NCBI GenBank assembly: GCA_029260015.1
Contig: JAJDEB010000023.1
Coordinates: forward strand, 695,256-759,255
DNA length: 64,000 bases
DNA from: Phycisphaerae bacterium
GTDB taxonomy: Bacteria; Planctomycetota; Phycisphaerae; UBA1845
Direction: 5' to 3'
The notes under the pieces are model-generated. The model was not told the DNA's origin. It saw nothing but the letters and a program-made list of their open reading frames with translations, and made no database searches. This document shows, piece after piece, positions 52,246 through 61,457 of the stretch; positions within the stretch are counted from its first letter, which is position 1, and every line of letters starts with the position of its first letter. The position numbers and the translations under genes are program-made.

Positions 52246-54156
52246 TCAAACCGTCCCACCGCGCATCTGCCACCAACACAGCGAGAAAATCGCAAATAAC
52301 AAATCCGTATGCTCACCGCGAAACGCGCAATGATCCTCGTACAACCGCAGAACTTCGCCCGAATCAAATACGCCGAAACCGTCCAATCGTTCGCGCGTGA
52401 CGGTGTCAAGGAACATTTCCCGCAGTTCCTTTCGGAAGAACTCTCCTACAGGAACCTCAAACCCCATCTTGCCCCGGTCGAGAATGGCGTCGGGAACAAT
52501 TCCGCGATACGCATCGACCAGCAGCCGCTTGCGAACGCCGCGAGACATCTTGTAGCGGGCGGGAAGACCCAGTACATATTCGACCAGCTCGTGATCCAAG
52601 AACGGCGTCCGCACTTCCAGGGAATGTCGCATGCTGGCAATGTCAACCTTGTGAAGCATGTCACCCGGCAGCGAATACTGAAGATCGAACGCGAGAATCT
52701 GGTTGAGATTACCGCTCGGTATGCCCGCCGCCAAGTCCTGCATCGCCTGATACGCATGCTTGAGCGTCAGGTCATTGACGCCTTGTTGCCGCACGATCGA
52801 CATCGCCTCACGCGAAAGAATCTGCGACCACGCAAGGTGCCTTGCCTGCATCGATGTCGTCGATGCCCACAAAAGTTTTCGCATCTGCCCCAGACGTCGC
52901 CCAATGACCGAGCGCTTCGACTTCGGAGCACGGGCCAGCAGGGGTTCAATCACCCGCCGCCGAAGCCATGCCGGAATCTGGTCGTACACATGCAACGAAT
53001 CATGCCCGAGGTATCGCCAATATCCTCCGAACAACTCATCCGCACCGTCACCAGACAGACACACCGTCACATGCTTGCGGGCAAGTTGCGACACCATCGC
53101 CGTCGGAATCAGTGAACTGTCGAAGAACGGTTCGCCTAAATGATCGAGCAATTCCGGAACCACGTTGAGTACGTCGTTCGCACTCACCATCAACTCGTGA
53201 TGGTCGCTGCCCAGATGCTTGGCCATCTGCCGGGCATAACCGGTTTCGTCATAGGCACGCTGCCCTTCATACCCGACGGAAAACGTCGCAATCTTCCCAG
53301 GCGTACACTCAGCCAAATGCGTCGCAATGACCGATGAATCGATTCCCCCCGATAGAAACGCCCCCAACGGAACGTCGGCATGGCGACGGCGAGCCACCGA
53401 ACGAAAGATGCCTCGGCGCACACTCTCACAAGCCGTTCCGTAATCGGGAACACCTTCGCGGCGTGCGGCTTTGACCGGCTCGTAGTAGCGCTGCGGGGCG
53501 CGAAACCCCTGTCGATCGAATTCGAGATACGTCCCCGGCGCGAGTCTGCGGGCATGCTGATAGATCGACGCATCTGGCGCCGTGAAACCAAAACGCACAT
53601 AGTGCAGCAGCGAATCAACATCGACGCGCCGATCCCAATCACCCAGTGCGCGAAGGGTTTGCGCTTCGCTGGCGAAGTATGTGCGCGAACCGTCCGACGC
53701 GTAGACCACTGGCTTGATGCCGAAACGATCGCGGGCGAGAAAACCTCCGCCAGTTTCCCGGTCGAAAAAAAACAAACCCCACATGCCATTGAAGCGATTC
53801 AGCGCGCCAACACCCCATCCAGCACAGGCGGTTGCGACAACCTCGGTATCCGTTTGCGTCTTGAAGGAGCGACCAGCCGCCCGAAGCTCATCGCGCAGTT
53901 CGCGGTGGTTGTACACTTCGCCGTTATAGACGAGTACATATCGATCGTTGTAGATAAACGGTTGATGACCCTGCGGGGTCGGATCGACGACCGCAAGTCG
54001 GACAGCCGCCAGACCGATCGAAGCCCCGCCGTCGCCACCGATCCAAGTACCCGAATCATCCGGACCGCGATGCTGCATTGTCGCGCACGCACGCTCCAAC
54101 ACGGACGCATCGATCGATCCGCCTCCAAAATCAATAATTCCGGAAATCCCGCACAT
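52246..54156 (-). CDS. asnB: Asparagine synthase, glutamine-hydrolysing type
   Basis: 636 residues, somewhat longer than E. coli AsnB (554). The N-terminal glutaminase begins MCGISGI with Cys2 as nucleophile, and NGEVYNHRELR and GRSFKTQTDTE follow. The synthetase half has the PP-loop LSGGIDSS (about 266-273), SGDGADELFGGYWRYLG and HSLEVRTPFLDHELVEYV. It makes asparagine from aspartate, or amidates an envelope sugar or peptide, as many planctomycete paralogues of this type sit in polysaccharide regions. The context here (ligase and glycosyltransferases nearby) leaves both open. Confidence 0.88.
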   Translation of the reverse strand: MCGISGIIDFGGGSIDASVLERACATMQHRGPDDSGTWIGGDGGASIGLAAVRLAVVDPTPQGHQPFIYNDRYVLVYNGEVYNHRELRDELRAAGRSFKTQTDTEVVATACAGWGVGALNRFNGMWGLFFFDRETGGGFLARDRFGIKPVVYASDGSRTYFASEAQTLRALGDWDRRVDVDSLLHYVRFGFTAPDASIYQHARRLAPGTYLEFDRQGFRAPQRYYEPVKAARREGVPDYGTACESVRRGIFRSVARRRHADVPLGAFLSGGIDSSVIATHLAECTPGKIATFSVGYEGQRAYDETGYARQMAKHLGSDHHELMVSANDVLNVVPELLDHLGEPFFDSSLIPTAMVSQLARKHVTVCLSGDGADELFGGYWRYLGHDSLHVYDQIPAWLRRRVIEPLLARAPKSKRSVIGRRLGQMRKLLWASTTSMQARHLAWSQILSREAMSIVRQQGVNDLTLKHAYQAMQDLAAGIPSGNLNQILAFDLQYSLPGDMLHKVDIASMRHSLEVRTPFLDHELVEYVLGLPARYKMSRGVRKRLLVDAYRGIVPDAILDRGKMGFEVPVGEFFRKELREMFLDTVTRERLDGFGVFDSGEVLRLYEDHCAFRGEHTDLLFAIFSLCWWQMRGGTV

Positions 54157-54213
54157 ACGCGAAGGGTATCAGCCGCAAAGGGTTTGATCGAATTTTAGGC
54201 CGACTCGTGAGGT

Positions 54214-54277
54214 GTAGGGTGGGCCGTGCCCACCACCGAAAGCTTCTAACTTTCCTGATGGGCACGGCCCACCCTAC
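54214..54277. repeat. Palindromic repeat, family B (second element)
   Basis: Arms 54214-54234 and 54257-54277 are inverted with one mismatch and match the arms at 27490-27555. The centres differ in length and sequence. It lies between the TPR lipoprotein gene and asnB, just upstream of the asnB start. Confidence 0.85.
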
Positions 54278-54321
54278 CCAAAGCATTTCGCCGAATTCCA
54301 ACAATCAAATAAGAACCGTCG

Positions 54322-55026
54322 TTAGGGCCCATACTCCACGCCCGGAACAGACTCGCCCATTTCACGAAGCATCTCGACGACGTCGTGCTGACTCGGATTC
54401 AACGCAAGCGAACGGTGCAACGATTCGACAGCCAAGTCATGGCGACCGGCTTTCTGGTGCAGCATCCCCAGACCCTTGTGAACGCTGGCGTTGTTCGGCT
54501 CCATCGCCAGCGCCTGGCGATAATGCAAGAGGGCTGTGTCCAAGTCGCCACGCTGCTCATATTCGCTAGCGAGAAAAACGTATTGGTCAGCCGACGGACC
54601 AACAAACTTCGCCGCCCAACTCGCCGAACGAAGGGCCTCATCTGATTGACCTTTCAATTCAAGCGCCCGATTCTTTCCCATCAGCCCGGGCTTGAATCCC
54701 GGATAGGCATTGATCGACCGGTTGTAGAATTCAATTGCCCGATCCAGTTCACGCTGGGCGGCTGCATGGTTGCGGTTGGCCAAGTGCCCCTTGGCGAGCA
54801 TCATGCAACAAGCGGCGATATCATGGAGATTCTCTGCATCTTCGGGAGATTTGAGATGCGCTTCCTCAAACAATCGCCGAGCCGTGCCAAATCGATCCTG
54901 TGCAAACTGATGCTGCCCTTCGATCCGCAATTCCTTGTAAGTTGGACCGCAGCCTGTCACCACGGTTAAACTAAACAGCGCAGCCACCAATAAAAAACCG
55001 TTTCTGTTTGATAATTGGGATTGCAT
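54322..55026 (-). CDS. TPR-containing lipoprotein
   Basis: 234 residues. The signal peptide ends in the lipobox VVTGC (Cys26). Four to five tetratricopeptide repeats follow, including SADQYVFLASEYEQRGDLDTALLHYRQAL (two thirds along) and ASVHKGLGMLHQKAGRHDLAVESLHRSL. It is probably an envelope scaffold. The purine-rich AGGGGGT ahead of ATG 55026 supports this start; the frame is open for 31 more codons without sense. No partner is evident. Confidence 0.8.
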   Translation of the reverse strand: MQSQLSNRNGFLLVAALFSLTVVTGCGPTYKELRIEGQHQFAQDRFGTARRLFEEAHLKSPEDAENLHDIAACCMMLAKGHLANRNHAAAQRELDRAIEFYNRSINAYPGFKPGLMGKNRALELKGQSDEALRSASWAAKFVGPSADQYVFLASEYEQRGDLDTALLHYRQALAMEPNNASVHKGLGMLHQKAGRHDLAVESLHRSLALNPSQHDVVEMLREMGESVPGVEYGP

Positions 55027-55098
55027 GAAGTTACCCCCTTCAGTCAATTCGACGATCAACGCACCCAAGGATTCCGTCTTCGGACTCGCAGTTAAGCC

Positions 55099-55518
55099 AT
55101 GAAAAAAACCGGCCAACAAAACGAACTCCAGGAATCCAATCGTGTTCGGTTCGTCATATTACACCACCAACCGATTGACGGCGAGCAGAACCAATTCACA
55201 GAACACTGGGACTTTATGGTGGAGGACGGAGAAGGACTAGCCACTTGGCAATTGTCCAAGAATCCGATCGACGATCCAAAGGCAACAATCACCGCCAATC
55301 GCATCGGCAAGCACCGCAAGGCCTACCTCAACTACGAAGGCCCGGTCAGCAATGGTCGCGGAGCAGTGAGGAGAATCGAGAGCGGGCATTGCATCATTCA
55401 CAAAGCAGTACCGTCCGGTTGGACCCTGGAATTTATCGAAGATCATTTGGAGCAACGTATTGAACTGTGTTGTAACGAAAACGATCAGTGGACTTGGTGT
55501 CCGACGAATGCTGAATAA
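55099..55518 (+). CDS. LigD phosphoesterase-domain-like protein
   Basis: 139 residues. It resembles the 3'-phosphoesterase (DNA polymerase-ligase N-terminal) domain of LigD. RFVILHHQ (17-24), then HWDFMVEDG (36-44) gives the His-x-Asp metal pair, followed by LATWQL and YEGPVSNGRGAVRR (79-92). In LigD this domain trims 3' ends during non-homologous end joining. Here it stands alone; neither ligase, polymerase nor Ku is in the window. Such stand-alone proteins may have another nucleic-acid role. It converges with the exchanger gene (13 bases between them). Confidence 0.72.
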   Translation: MKKTGQQNELQESNRVRFVILHHQPIDGEQNQFTEHWDFMVEDGEGLATWQLSKNPIDDPKATITANRIGKHRKAYLNYEGPVSNGRGAVRRIESGHCIIHKAVPSGWTLEFIEDHLEQRIELCCNENDQWTWCPTNAE

Positions 55519-55531
55519 ACCGAGTGCCAAT

Positions 55532-57160
55532 CTAGCCCAAAAGCCAAAGCATAACCCGCACGAGCACCGTCATCAGCACCAACGCCATCGGATACGCTGC
55601 GGCATAACTGATCACCGGTCCTTCCGACCCGCTGGCTGTGGTCAGCGCACCGACGCCCGGCGTCGATGTCATCCCACCGCAGATTCCGCCAAGCATTTGC
55701 AGCAGCGGCAAGCGAAGCACGTAACGCCCGACCAAAGCGCCGACAGTCATCGGTACGATCGCAATCACCGCTGCGGCGACACACATCATGATGCCATACT
55801 CCCTTAGCACGCCCCCCAGGCTCGAACCCGCCCCGACGCCTGCGTCTGCAAGAAGCAACACCAACCCCATGTCCGTCAGCAACAATCGCGACGCTCTGGG
55901 GATGTGCCCTTTGATAGGACCGAGCCGGCCAAGGTGCCCCAGAACAAGTGCCACCAACAACGTCCCCCCGGTCAGCCCCAGCGCCATTCGCTGCGCCCCG
56001 ACGCCAATTTCAACGACGCCGAGCGCAACCCCCGCCGCAACGCCCACGGCCAGCGACACCAAATCGGTTTCATCAAATGAGTGGGCCCGATGTCCTGCAA
56101 ATTCGGCGAAGCGTTCCAGGTCGGTATGTTCACCCACAACATTGAGCATGTCGCCATATTCGATCCGATCGGCAAGTCGCGGCACAAATTCCAGATCATG
56201 ACGCATGACGCGGGTCACCGTGACGCCATGCTGCGAGCGTAAGTTCAACTCGTAAAGTGTCTTGCCTACGATTCGGCGATCGCCAACGACAACGTGCATG
56301 CTTTGATCCTGTGGAAGCGCGATCTTCCCGTTGCGCTCATCCACTTCACCGAGAAGCTGAACGACTGGAGCCAACCGAAATCGGCGCGCGACCACCAACA
56401 AGCTTTGCCCTTGTTGCAAAACAAGGTCTGCCGGCACAGGAATGAGTTGATGATCTGCCAGCATGCGCGAAACCTGGCAGTTGTAATCTGAAATGAAACT
56501 GAGTTCCGTCAGTTTGCGGCCAATCACTGCCGGGTTACAAATCTTAACGAGTACGCGTTCGATTCGATGCGATTCCTCGTCAACCGATTCAGCTTCGCGA
56601 CCAAGTTTATCGAGTTCCACACCGATGATTCTTGGATACAAGTGCACAAACGCGACGACGCAAATCAATCCAAACGGATAGGCAAGACTAAACCCAACCC
56701 CGATGGCACTCTGACCCGGCCCCGCTTCGACCGCTGCAGCCAATCCCGGAGTGCTCGTTAGCGCCCCGGCAAGAATCCCGGTCGACAGCGCCCCCGGAAT
56801 GCCGAGCAGTTTAGCCGCCCCCCAAGTCGTCGTCGCACCGACCACAACAATGCATAGACCCAGTAACGCCAGCGCCTGCCCTTGCTTGCGAAACGCTCGG
56901 AAGAACGTCGGCCCTGCACCCAACCCGACACAATAGATAAAAAGAGCCAGCCCCACTGAACCAATCGCCGACGGAAGTTCGTATCCGAAATGACCAGCCA
57001 CCAGCGCCGAAAAAATGACCCCAGACGACCCGAGAGAGATTCCAAACACGCGAACCCGCCCAAGCAGCAGCCCAATGGTCACCACAGCGAGTAATACCAA
57101 TGCCGGCCGATTCACCAATGGCAATCCATTTGCAAGGAATTCAGAAATATGCCCGCCCAT
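55532..57160 (-). CDS. AspT-type exchanger with two RCK C-terminal domains
   Basis: 542 residues. About five membrane helices come first, then two TrkA-C/RCK-C domains (about 190-260 and 275-350, each ending in QGQSLLVVA or YGDMLNVVGE), and five more helices. This is the layout of the aspartate:alanine exchanger family (AspT, YidE, YbjL). The repeated motif GALTSTPGLAA and GGMTSTPGVGAL in the two membrane halves is diagnostic. The transported solute is unknown. AAGGTGAT seven bases before ATG 57160 fixes the start; two in-frame ATGs upstream lack such a site. Confidence 0.88.
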   Translation of the reverse strand: MGGHISEFLANGLPLVNRPALVLLAVVTIGLLLGRVRVFGISLGSSGVIFSALVAGHFGYELPSAIGSVGLALFIYCVGLGAGPTFFRAFRKQGQALALLGLCIVVVGATTTWGAAKLLGIPGALSTGILAGALTSTPGLAAAVEAGPGQSAIGVGFSLAYPFGLICVVAFVHLYPRIIGVELDKLGREAESVDEESHRIERVLVKICNPAVIGRKLTELSFISDYNCQVSRMLADHQLIPVPADLVLQQGQSLLVVARRFRLAPVVQLLGEVDERNGKIALPQDQSMHVVVGDRRIVGKTLYELNLRSQHGVTVTRVMRHDLEFVPRLADRIEYGDMLNVVGEHTDLERFAEFAGHRAHSFDETDLVSLAVGVAAGVALGVVEIGVGAQRMALGLTGGTLLVALVLGHLGRLGPIKGHIPRASRLLLTDMGLVLLLADAGVGAGSSLGGVLREYGIMMCVAAAVIAIVPMTVGALVGRYVLRLPLLQMLGGICGGMTSTPGVGALTTASGSEGPVISYAAAYPMALVLMTVLVRVMLWLLG

Positions 57161-57300
57161 TGATGCATCACCTTGCTTGCGAATTTGCCACACTCGCTTC
57201 GCCATAGTTCGGCAAAGTTGCGAGCCTAGCAATTCGGCATTGACCCATCAAGATTGACCCAGGATATATTGAACCGACCAGATGAATTGCTTCAACCAAA

Positions 57301-58830
57301 CTACAACTGCCGATCCAATCGCCGATAGTGAATGGCTTCTGAAATATGCTCTGCGCCGACATCTGGGTTTTCTGCGATGTCGGCGATGGTTCTGGCCACT
57401 CGTAGAATCTTATCGTGTGCTCTTGCGGACAGCCCGAGTTCATTCATCGCCTGCTTTAGGATTCGCTCTGCTGGGCCACCGATCTTGCAGTGCGATCGCA
57501 GTTGTCTTGAACTCATCCGCGCGTTGATCATCGTTCCGTTATCTGCGAAGCGGGCTGCCTGCCCCTTGCGCGCCGTCATCACCTGCTCGCGCATCTCGCT
57601 TGATGCGGTGCCGTCGCGCTCTGTGCGTAGCTGCGTGAATGGGACGGCTGGCACTTCGACGTGAATATCGATGCGATCGATCAATGGCCCGCTGATTCGA
57701 GCCAAGTACTTATCGATCTGAGGCGGGCTACACTTACATGGCTTGCGCGGATCGGTGAAGTACCCACACGGACACGGATTCATGGCAGCCACCAGCATAA
57801 ACGATGCCGGAAAGACAGCCGTCGTGTGCGCCCGGGCGATCGTCACCTCGCCATCTTCAAGCGGCTGACGCAATGCCTCCAACGACGCTCGACTGAACTC
57901 GGGAAACTCGTCGAGAAACAAGACGCCATGATGGGCAAGAGAAACTTCCCCCGCCTTCGGAATCGTCCCGCCACCCACCAGAGCAGCCGTACTCGCAGAA
58001 TGGTGCGGGGCGCGCACCGGCCGAGTGGCTAGCAGCGCATCACCACGGCGCAATTCGCCCGACACCGAATGAATCCGTGTCGTCTCCAACGATTCCGTCA
58101 ATGTCAACTGTGGCAGGATCGTCGGCAAGCGCTTGGCCAACATCGTCTTACCCGAACCCGGTGGGCCAATCAGCAAAACATTGTGCCCACCGGCTGCTGC
58201 AATGGTCAGCGCCCGTTTGACATGGTCCTGACCGCGCACGTCACCGAAGTCGTTGTCATATCGTGACAGCTTCTTGAGCGCTTCATACGGATCAACAAAA
58301 ACGGGATCGATCGGCAACTGCCCCGAGAGAAACCCAACCGCTTCCGTAAGCGACGAAACGGGTATGATTTCAACGCCATCAACGACCGCCGCTTCCGCCG
58401 CATTCTCTGCAGGCAGGATAAGACCACGAAGACCCATCGCCTTGACCAGCAGCGCGACGGACAGCGCTCCACGCATGGGCCGCACACGACCATCCAGCGC
58501 AAGTTCACCGGTTACCAAATATGAAGGGGTTAGTTCCGGAATAACGCTGCCAGACGCGAATATGATTCCAAGCGCCATGGGCAAATCGAAAACCGGCCCT
58601 TCTTTGCGAAGGTCGGCTGGGGCGAGATTCACAACCGTTTTATTCCTGGGAAAATCGTACCCACTGTTCTGCATCGCGCTGCGGACCCGCTCGATACTTT
58701 CCTTAACAGCCGCATCGGGCAAGCCAACGATCGTCGCAGCCGCAAACCCGCGTGAAGCAATATCGACTTCCACTTCGACCGGTTCGGCTTGTATCCCGCA
58801 GAACGCCACACTATTGAGTCGGGCAATCAT
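57301..58830 (-). CDS. comM: ComM/YifB-family Mg-chelatase-like AAA+ helicase
   Basis: 509 residues. An N-terminal ChlI-like domain (VGLPDAAVKESIERVRSA, NLAPADLRKEGPVFDLP) precedes the AAA+ core with Walker A GPPGSGKT (222-229) and Walker B VLFLDEFPEF (303-312), and a C-terminal Mg-chelatase part with SSRQLRSHCKIGGPAERIL. The Cys cluster NPCPCGYF...CKCSP is typical. ComM is a hexameric branch-migration helicase used in natural transformation. ATG 58830 starts the family sequence (MIARLNSVAFCGI); the 15 codons before it are not conserved. Confidence 0.94.
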   Translation of the reverse strand: MIARLNSVAFCGIQAEPVEVEVDIASRGFAAATIVGLPDAAVKESIERVRSAMQNSGYDFPRNKTVVNLAPADLRKEGPVFDLPMALGIIFASGSVIPELTPSYLVTGELALDGRVRPMRGALSVALLVKAMGLRGLILPAENAAEAAVVDGVEIIPVSSLTEAVGFLSGQLPIDPVFVDPYEALKKLSRYDNDFGDVRGQDHVKRALTIAAAGGHNVLLIGPPGSGKTMLAKRLPTILPQLTLTESLETTRIHSVSGELRRGDALLATRPVRAPHHSASTAALVGGGTIPKAGEVSLAHHGVLFLDEFPEFSRASLEALRQPLEDGEVTIARAHTTAVFPASFMLVAAMNPCPCGYFTDPRKPCKCSPPQIDKYLARISGPLIDRIDIHVEVPAVPFTQLRTERDGTASSEMREQVMTARKGQAARFADNGTMINARMSSRQLRSHCKIGGPAERILKQAMNELGLSARAHDKILRVARTIADIAENPDVGAEHISEAIHYRRLDRQL

Positions 58831-58917
58831 AGGCTTGATTCTAAAGTCACATCGACCTGATCGCCAACTGGGCAAGTGGGAATTCGAACTTTACGCCTCG
58901 ACACCAGAACTTCGAGT

Positions 58918-59892
58918 CTAAGGCTGAGTAGTATCACGCCATATAGCCGTAATCGTGGTTGCGGTATCAACCTGGAACATACATTCCCTATTAGAACCAC
59001 AACCCGACGGGTCGCCCTCCCAACGGTCAAACTGCTCGGTACACGTACCACTCACTGCGTCGCACCCATTCGAGTCTTCCGCAGTTAATGTGAAAGTAGT
59101 GCCCGTCTTGACCTGCCCCGCAAACCGAGGCCGGCAGAACCCTTCCCTTGTTCCATCAATGCTGAGATCCGTCGGAAACGCAAGCAGCGGCGGCGCATCA
59201 ATGACGATGTCGTAGCAACCACCAGTAAGCTGCGAATTATTTTCATCTAATTTGACAACATCGATCACCGGCATCGCCCGAAACATGACGGTCACTTCTT
59301 TGTCCCCATCCATTTCCAAGGTCGCGACACCGTCTTCCGGCAAGTCGTCAAAATCGCCAGCCCAACCGACGAATTCAAAATTAAACGGCGTTGGAAACCG
59401 AATGTCATTCACCGGAATGTCAGAAGTAATCCCCTTAGCTTCAATGGCAATCAGTGTCACCTGCTGACCCTCATCTATATCAAGTTCGAACACGTCAGGA
59501 TTCATTTCACTAACCGCATTGAAGGAAAAGCGATTGTCAGAGAACGGCGCATTCTCACGCGAATACAAAACATTGTCGTTGATGACAATCACCCGCATGG
59601 CCTCAATGTCATCAAGACCCTCCATCCTCAACGTAAATCGAAACCGGCCATCTTCACCCGGCTCGGGCGGTTCAAAGTCGTCGCCATCGTCGTCACCAAC
59701 GCCGTTGGTACATATCCCGTTTGAATCAACAAAACCGTTGGTCGTCACACCATTAGAACAAATATCATCACCATTATTGCCACCGCCATTTCCACCATCC
59801 CCGACCGGTGGCACCTCGCAACCTGCAAGCAACACAAGCACAAACATTGCCCCAAGCCAGCCCAAGCGGTTCAGTCCAAAGAATTGCATCAA
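58918..59892 (-). CDS. Lipoprotein with beta-repeat domains
   Basis: 324 residues. The signal peptide ends in the lipobox LLAGC (Cys25). A Gly/Asn/Asp-rich linker with CSNGVTTNG and CTNGVGDDDGDD repeats follows. One domain resembles a divergent InlB B-repeat (FEFVGWAGDFDD...LEMDGDKEVTVMF), and a second such unit ends the protein (FDRWEGDPSGCGS...TTITAIW). Two Cys pairs lie in the last 100 residues. It is probably anchored in the outer membrane; no function can be assigned. Confidence 0.72.
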   Translation of the reverse strand: MMQFFGLNRLGWLGAMFVLVLLAGCEVPPVGDGGNGGGNNGDDICSNGVTTNGFVDSNGICTNGVGDDDGDDFEPPEPGEDGRFRFTLRMEGLDDIEAMRVIVINDNVLYSRENAPFSDNRFSFNAVSEMNPDVFELDIDEGQQVTLIAIEAKGITSDIPVNDIRFPTPFNFEFVGWAGDFDDLPEDGVATLEMDGDKEVTVMFRAMPVIDVVKLDENNSQLTGGCYDIVIDAPPLLAFPTDLSIDGTREGFCRPRFAGQVKTGTTFTLTAEDSNGCDAVSGTCTEQFDRWEGDPSGCGSNRECMFQVDTATTITAIWRDTTQP

Positions 59893-59957
59893 GAATCTCC
59901 AATATCGGTAAGTGTCGGCCCGGCACTATCATACTTGATCGGAACGCGAATGAATCG

Positions 59958-61358
59958 TTATTTTGGTTTAACCACAACGGATGCCTGTTTCTTTTCATCG
60001 AACACAGCCAACGCAGCGGCTTTGATATCTTTATCAGTCAATCCGTCAATAGCTTTACCCAACTTCTTCGAATCGACCCCAAGCTGCTCACATCGGCCAA
60101 TCGAGAACGCCACGCCATAGAGATTCCCCTCGAACAGCGCTGCCGGAAATTCTCCGATTCCCAAAAACCATCCCAACATGTTCTTGACCATCACCTTCTC
60201 CTTTGGGGTGATGGGCTTCTTGATGGCATCATCCAGAAACGTTCGCAATTTAGCGATGGATTCTGCATCGGTCATTTTGGGCTGCAACGGTGCCGAAATG
60301 GAAATGACATACGGATCGTCGAGCGGGCTAAACATCACCTGGTACCCACCACCCATCATCTGGCTAAACAAGCGGCTGACAATCACCAGACATGCCGGGT
60401 AGTGCTCATCACCCGGTAGCGGTGCGTTGAAAGCGATCGCAGCATAGAAGCCGATCCCCGGCATCTTCGATTTGATATTGACCGTGACGATCTGCCCTGC
60501 GTTGGGCAAATCGGGCGTATCAACGACAGCCGGTTTCTTGCCTGACGGAATCGGCGCAAAATGCTCTTCGATCAGCGCGTTGGCTGTCACCGGATCGAAA
60601 TCTCCGGCCAACACGAGCGTTGCATTGCTCGGTTTGTAATGATCGAGCCACCAATGAATCACATCGTTCAGCCCGATCAGCTTCACTTGTGCGGGCAAAC
60701 CGCCTTTGCGATGACCCACCGACGAAGGCCGCACGTTGTCGCGAGCGTGGTTGAGGACTGCCAACTTCGGCATGCCGCTAAACATGTTCTCGACTTCTTC
60801 CAAGAGTCGCGGAACCTCGCGGTCGAGGTCGGCTTGCTTGGGATCGAGAGCGCCCATGCGATTCGCCGCATCTTCGATTTCTTTTTCAAGCTGCGATTTC
60901 TCAAACACCGTCGCGATCACGGTGAAGTCTTCACCGGTCTGGGCGTTCCAGCCCAATCGATATCGCTGCATATACTGCGAAACGGTGCGCGACGGCTCCT
61001 TCCCGGCAGCAGACGTCACATACAAATGCTCAACCAGATGCGATAATCCGCTCTTATCTTCCGGATCGTGCGACTCGCCCACGTCAAACAGAACGTTCAA
61101 CGCAACGTGCTTCGCCTTGTCGGTCGGAAAAAGAATGTAAGTCAAACCGTTTTCAAGCTGGTTCCGCTCTGCACCCTCGGGGAGCAAACGAGCATCTCCC
61201 GATTTACCCGGGGGTTCCTTGGCTACGTCGCTATCCTCAAGGTCAACATTCGTCGTCGCAGCCACCACCGTATCCGGTTCGCTCGTAGCCGCCTCGTCAC
61301 CTTTGCGACAGCCAGCCAGTGCGACAAGTACAACCACAGCCAAGCGCATGAAGTACAT
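59958..61358 (-). CDS. M16-family zinc peptidase lipoprotein
   Basis: 466 residues. A short signal peptide ends at the lipobox ALAGC (Cys17). The inverted zinc motif HLVEH (107-111), with Glu187 or Glu188 as third ligand, is the M16 (pitrilysin/insulinase) signature, followed by the inactive-type second domain (PSNATLVLAGDFDP, the usual M16 C-terminal signature). It is an active-looking one-chain half enzyme, probably acting with itself or another M16 protein. GGAGA seven bases before ATG 61358 sets the start. Confidence 0.88.
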   Translation of the reverse strand: MYFMRLAVVVLVALAGCRKGDEAATSEPDTVVAATTNVDLEDSDVAKEPPGKSGDARLLPEGAERNQLENGLTYILFPTDKAKHVALNVLFDVGESHDPEDKSGLSHLVEHLYVTSAAGKEPSRTVSQYMQRYRLGWNAQTGEDFTVIATVFEKSQLEKEIEDAANRMGALDPKQADLDREVPRLLEEVENMFSGMPKLAVLNHARDNVRPSSVGHRKGGLPAQVKLIGLNDVIHWWLDHYKPSNATLVLAGDFDPVTANALIEEHFAPIPSGKKPAVVDTPDLPNAGQIVTVNIKSKMPGIGFYAAIAFNAPLPGDEHYPACLVIVSRLFSQMMGGGYQVMFSPLDDPYVISISAPLQPKMTDAESIAKLRTFLDDAIKKPITPKEKVMVKNMLGWFLGIGEFPAALFEGNLYGVAFSIGRCEQLGVDSKKLGKAIDGLTDKDIKAAALAVFDEKKQASVVVKPK

Positions 61359-61457
61359 ACGAGTTCTCCGATCGGGCAGACACGAAAGTACCGACACGCA
61401 GCGGCACAAGAAATGTGGAGTCAAGAGTCACCCGTCAGCCCGACAGATCATGCTCGT

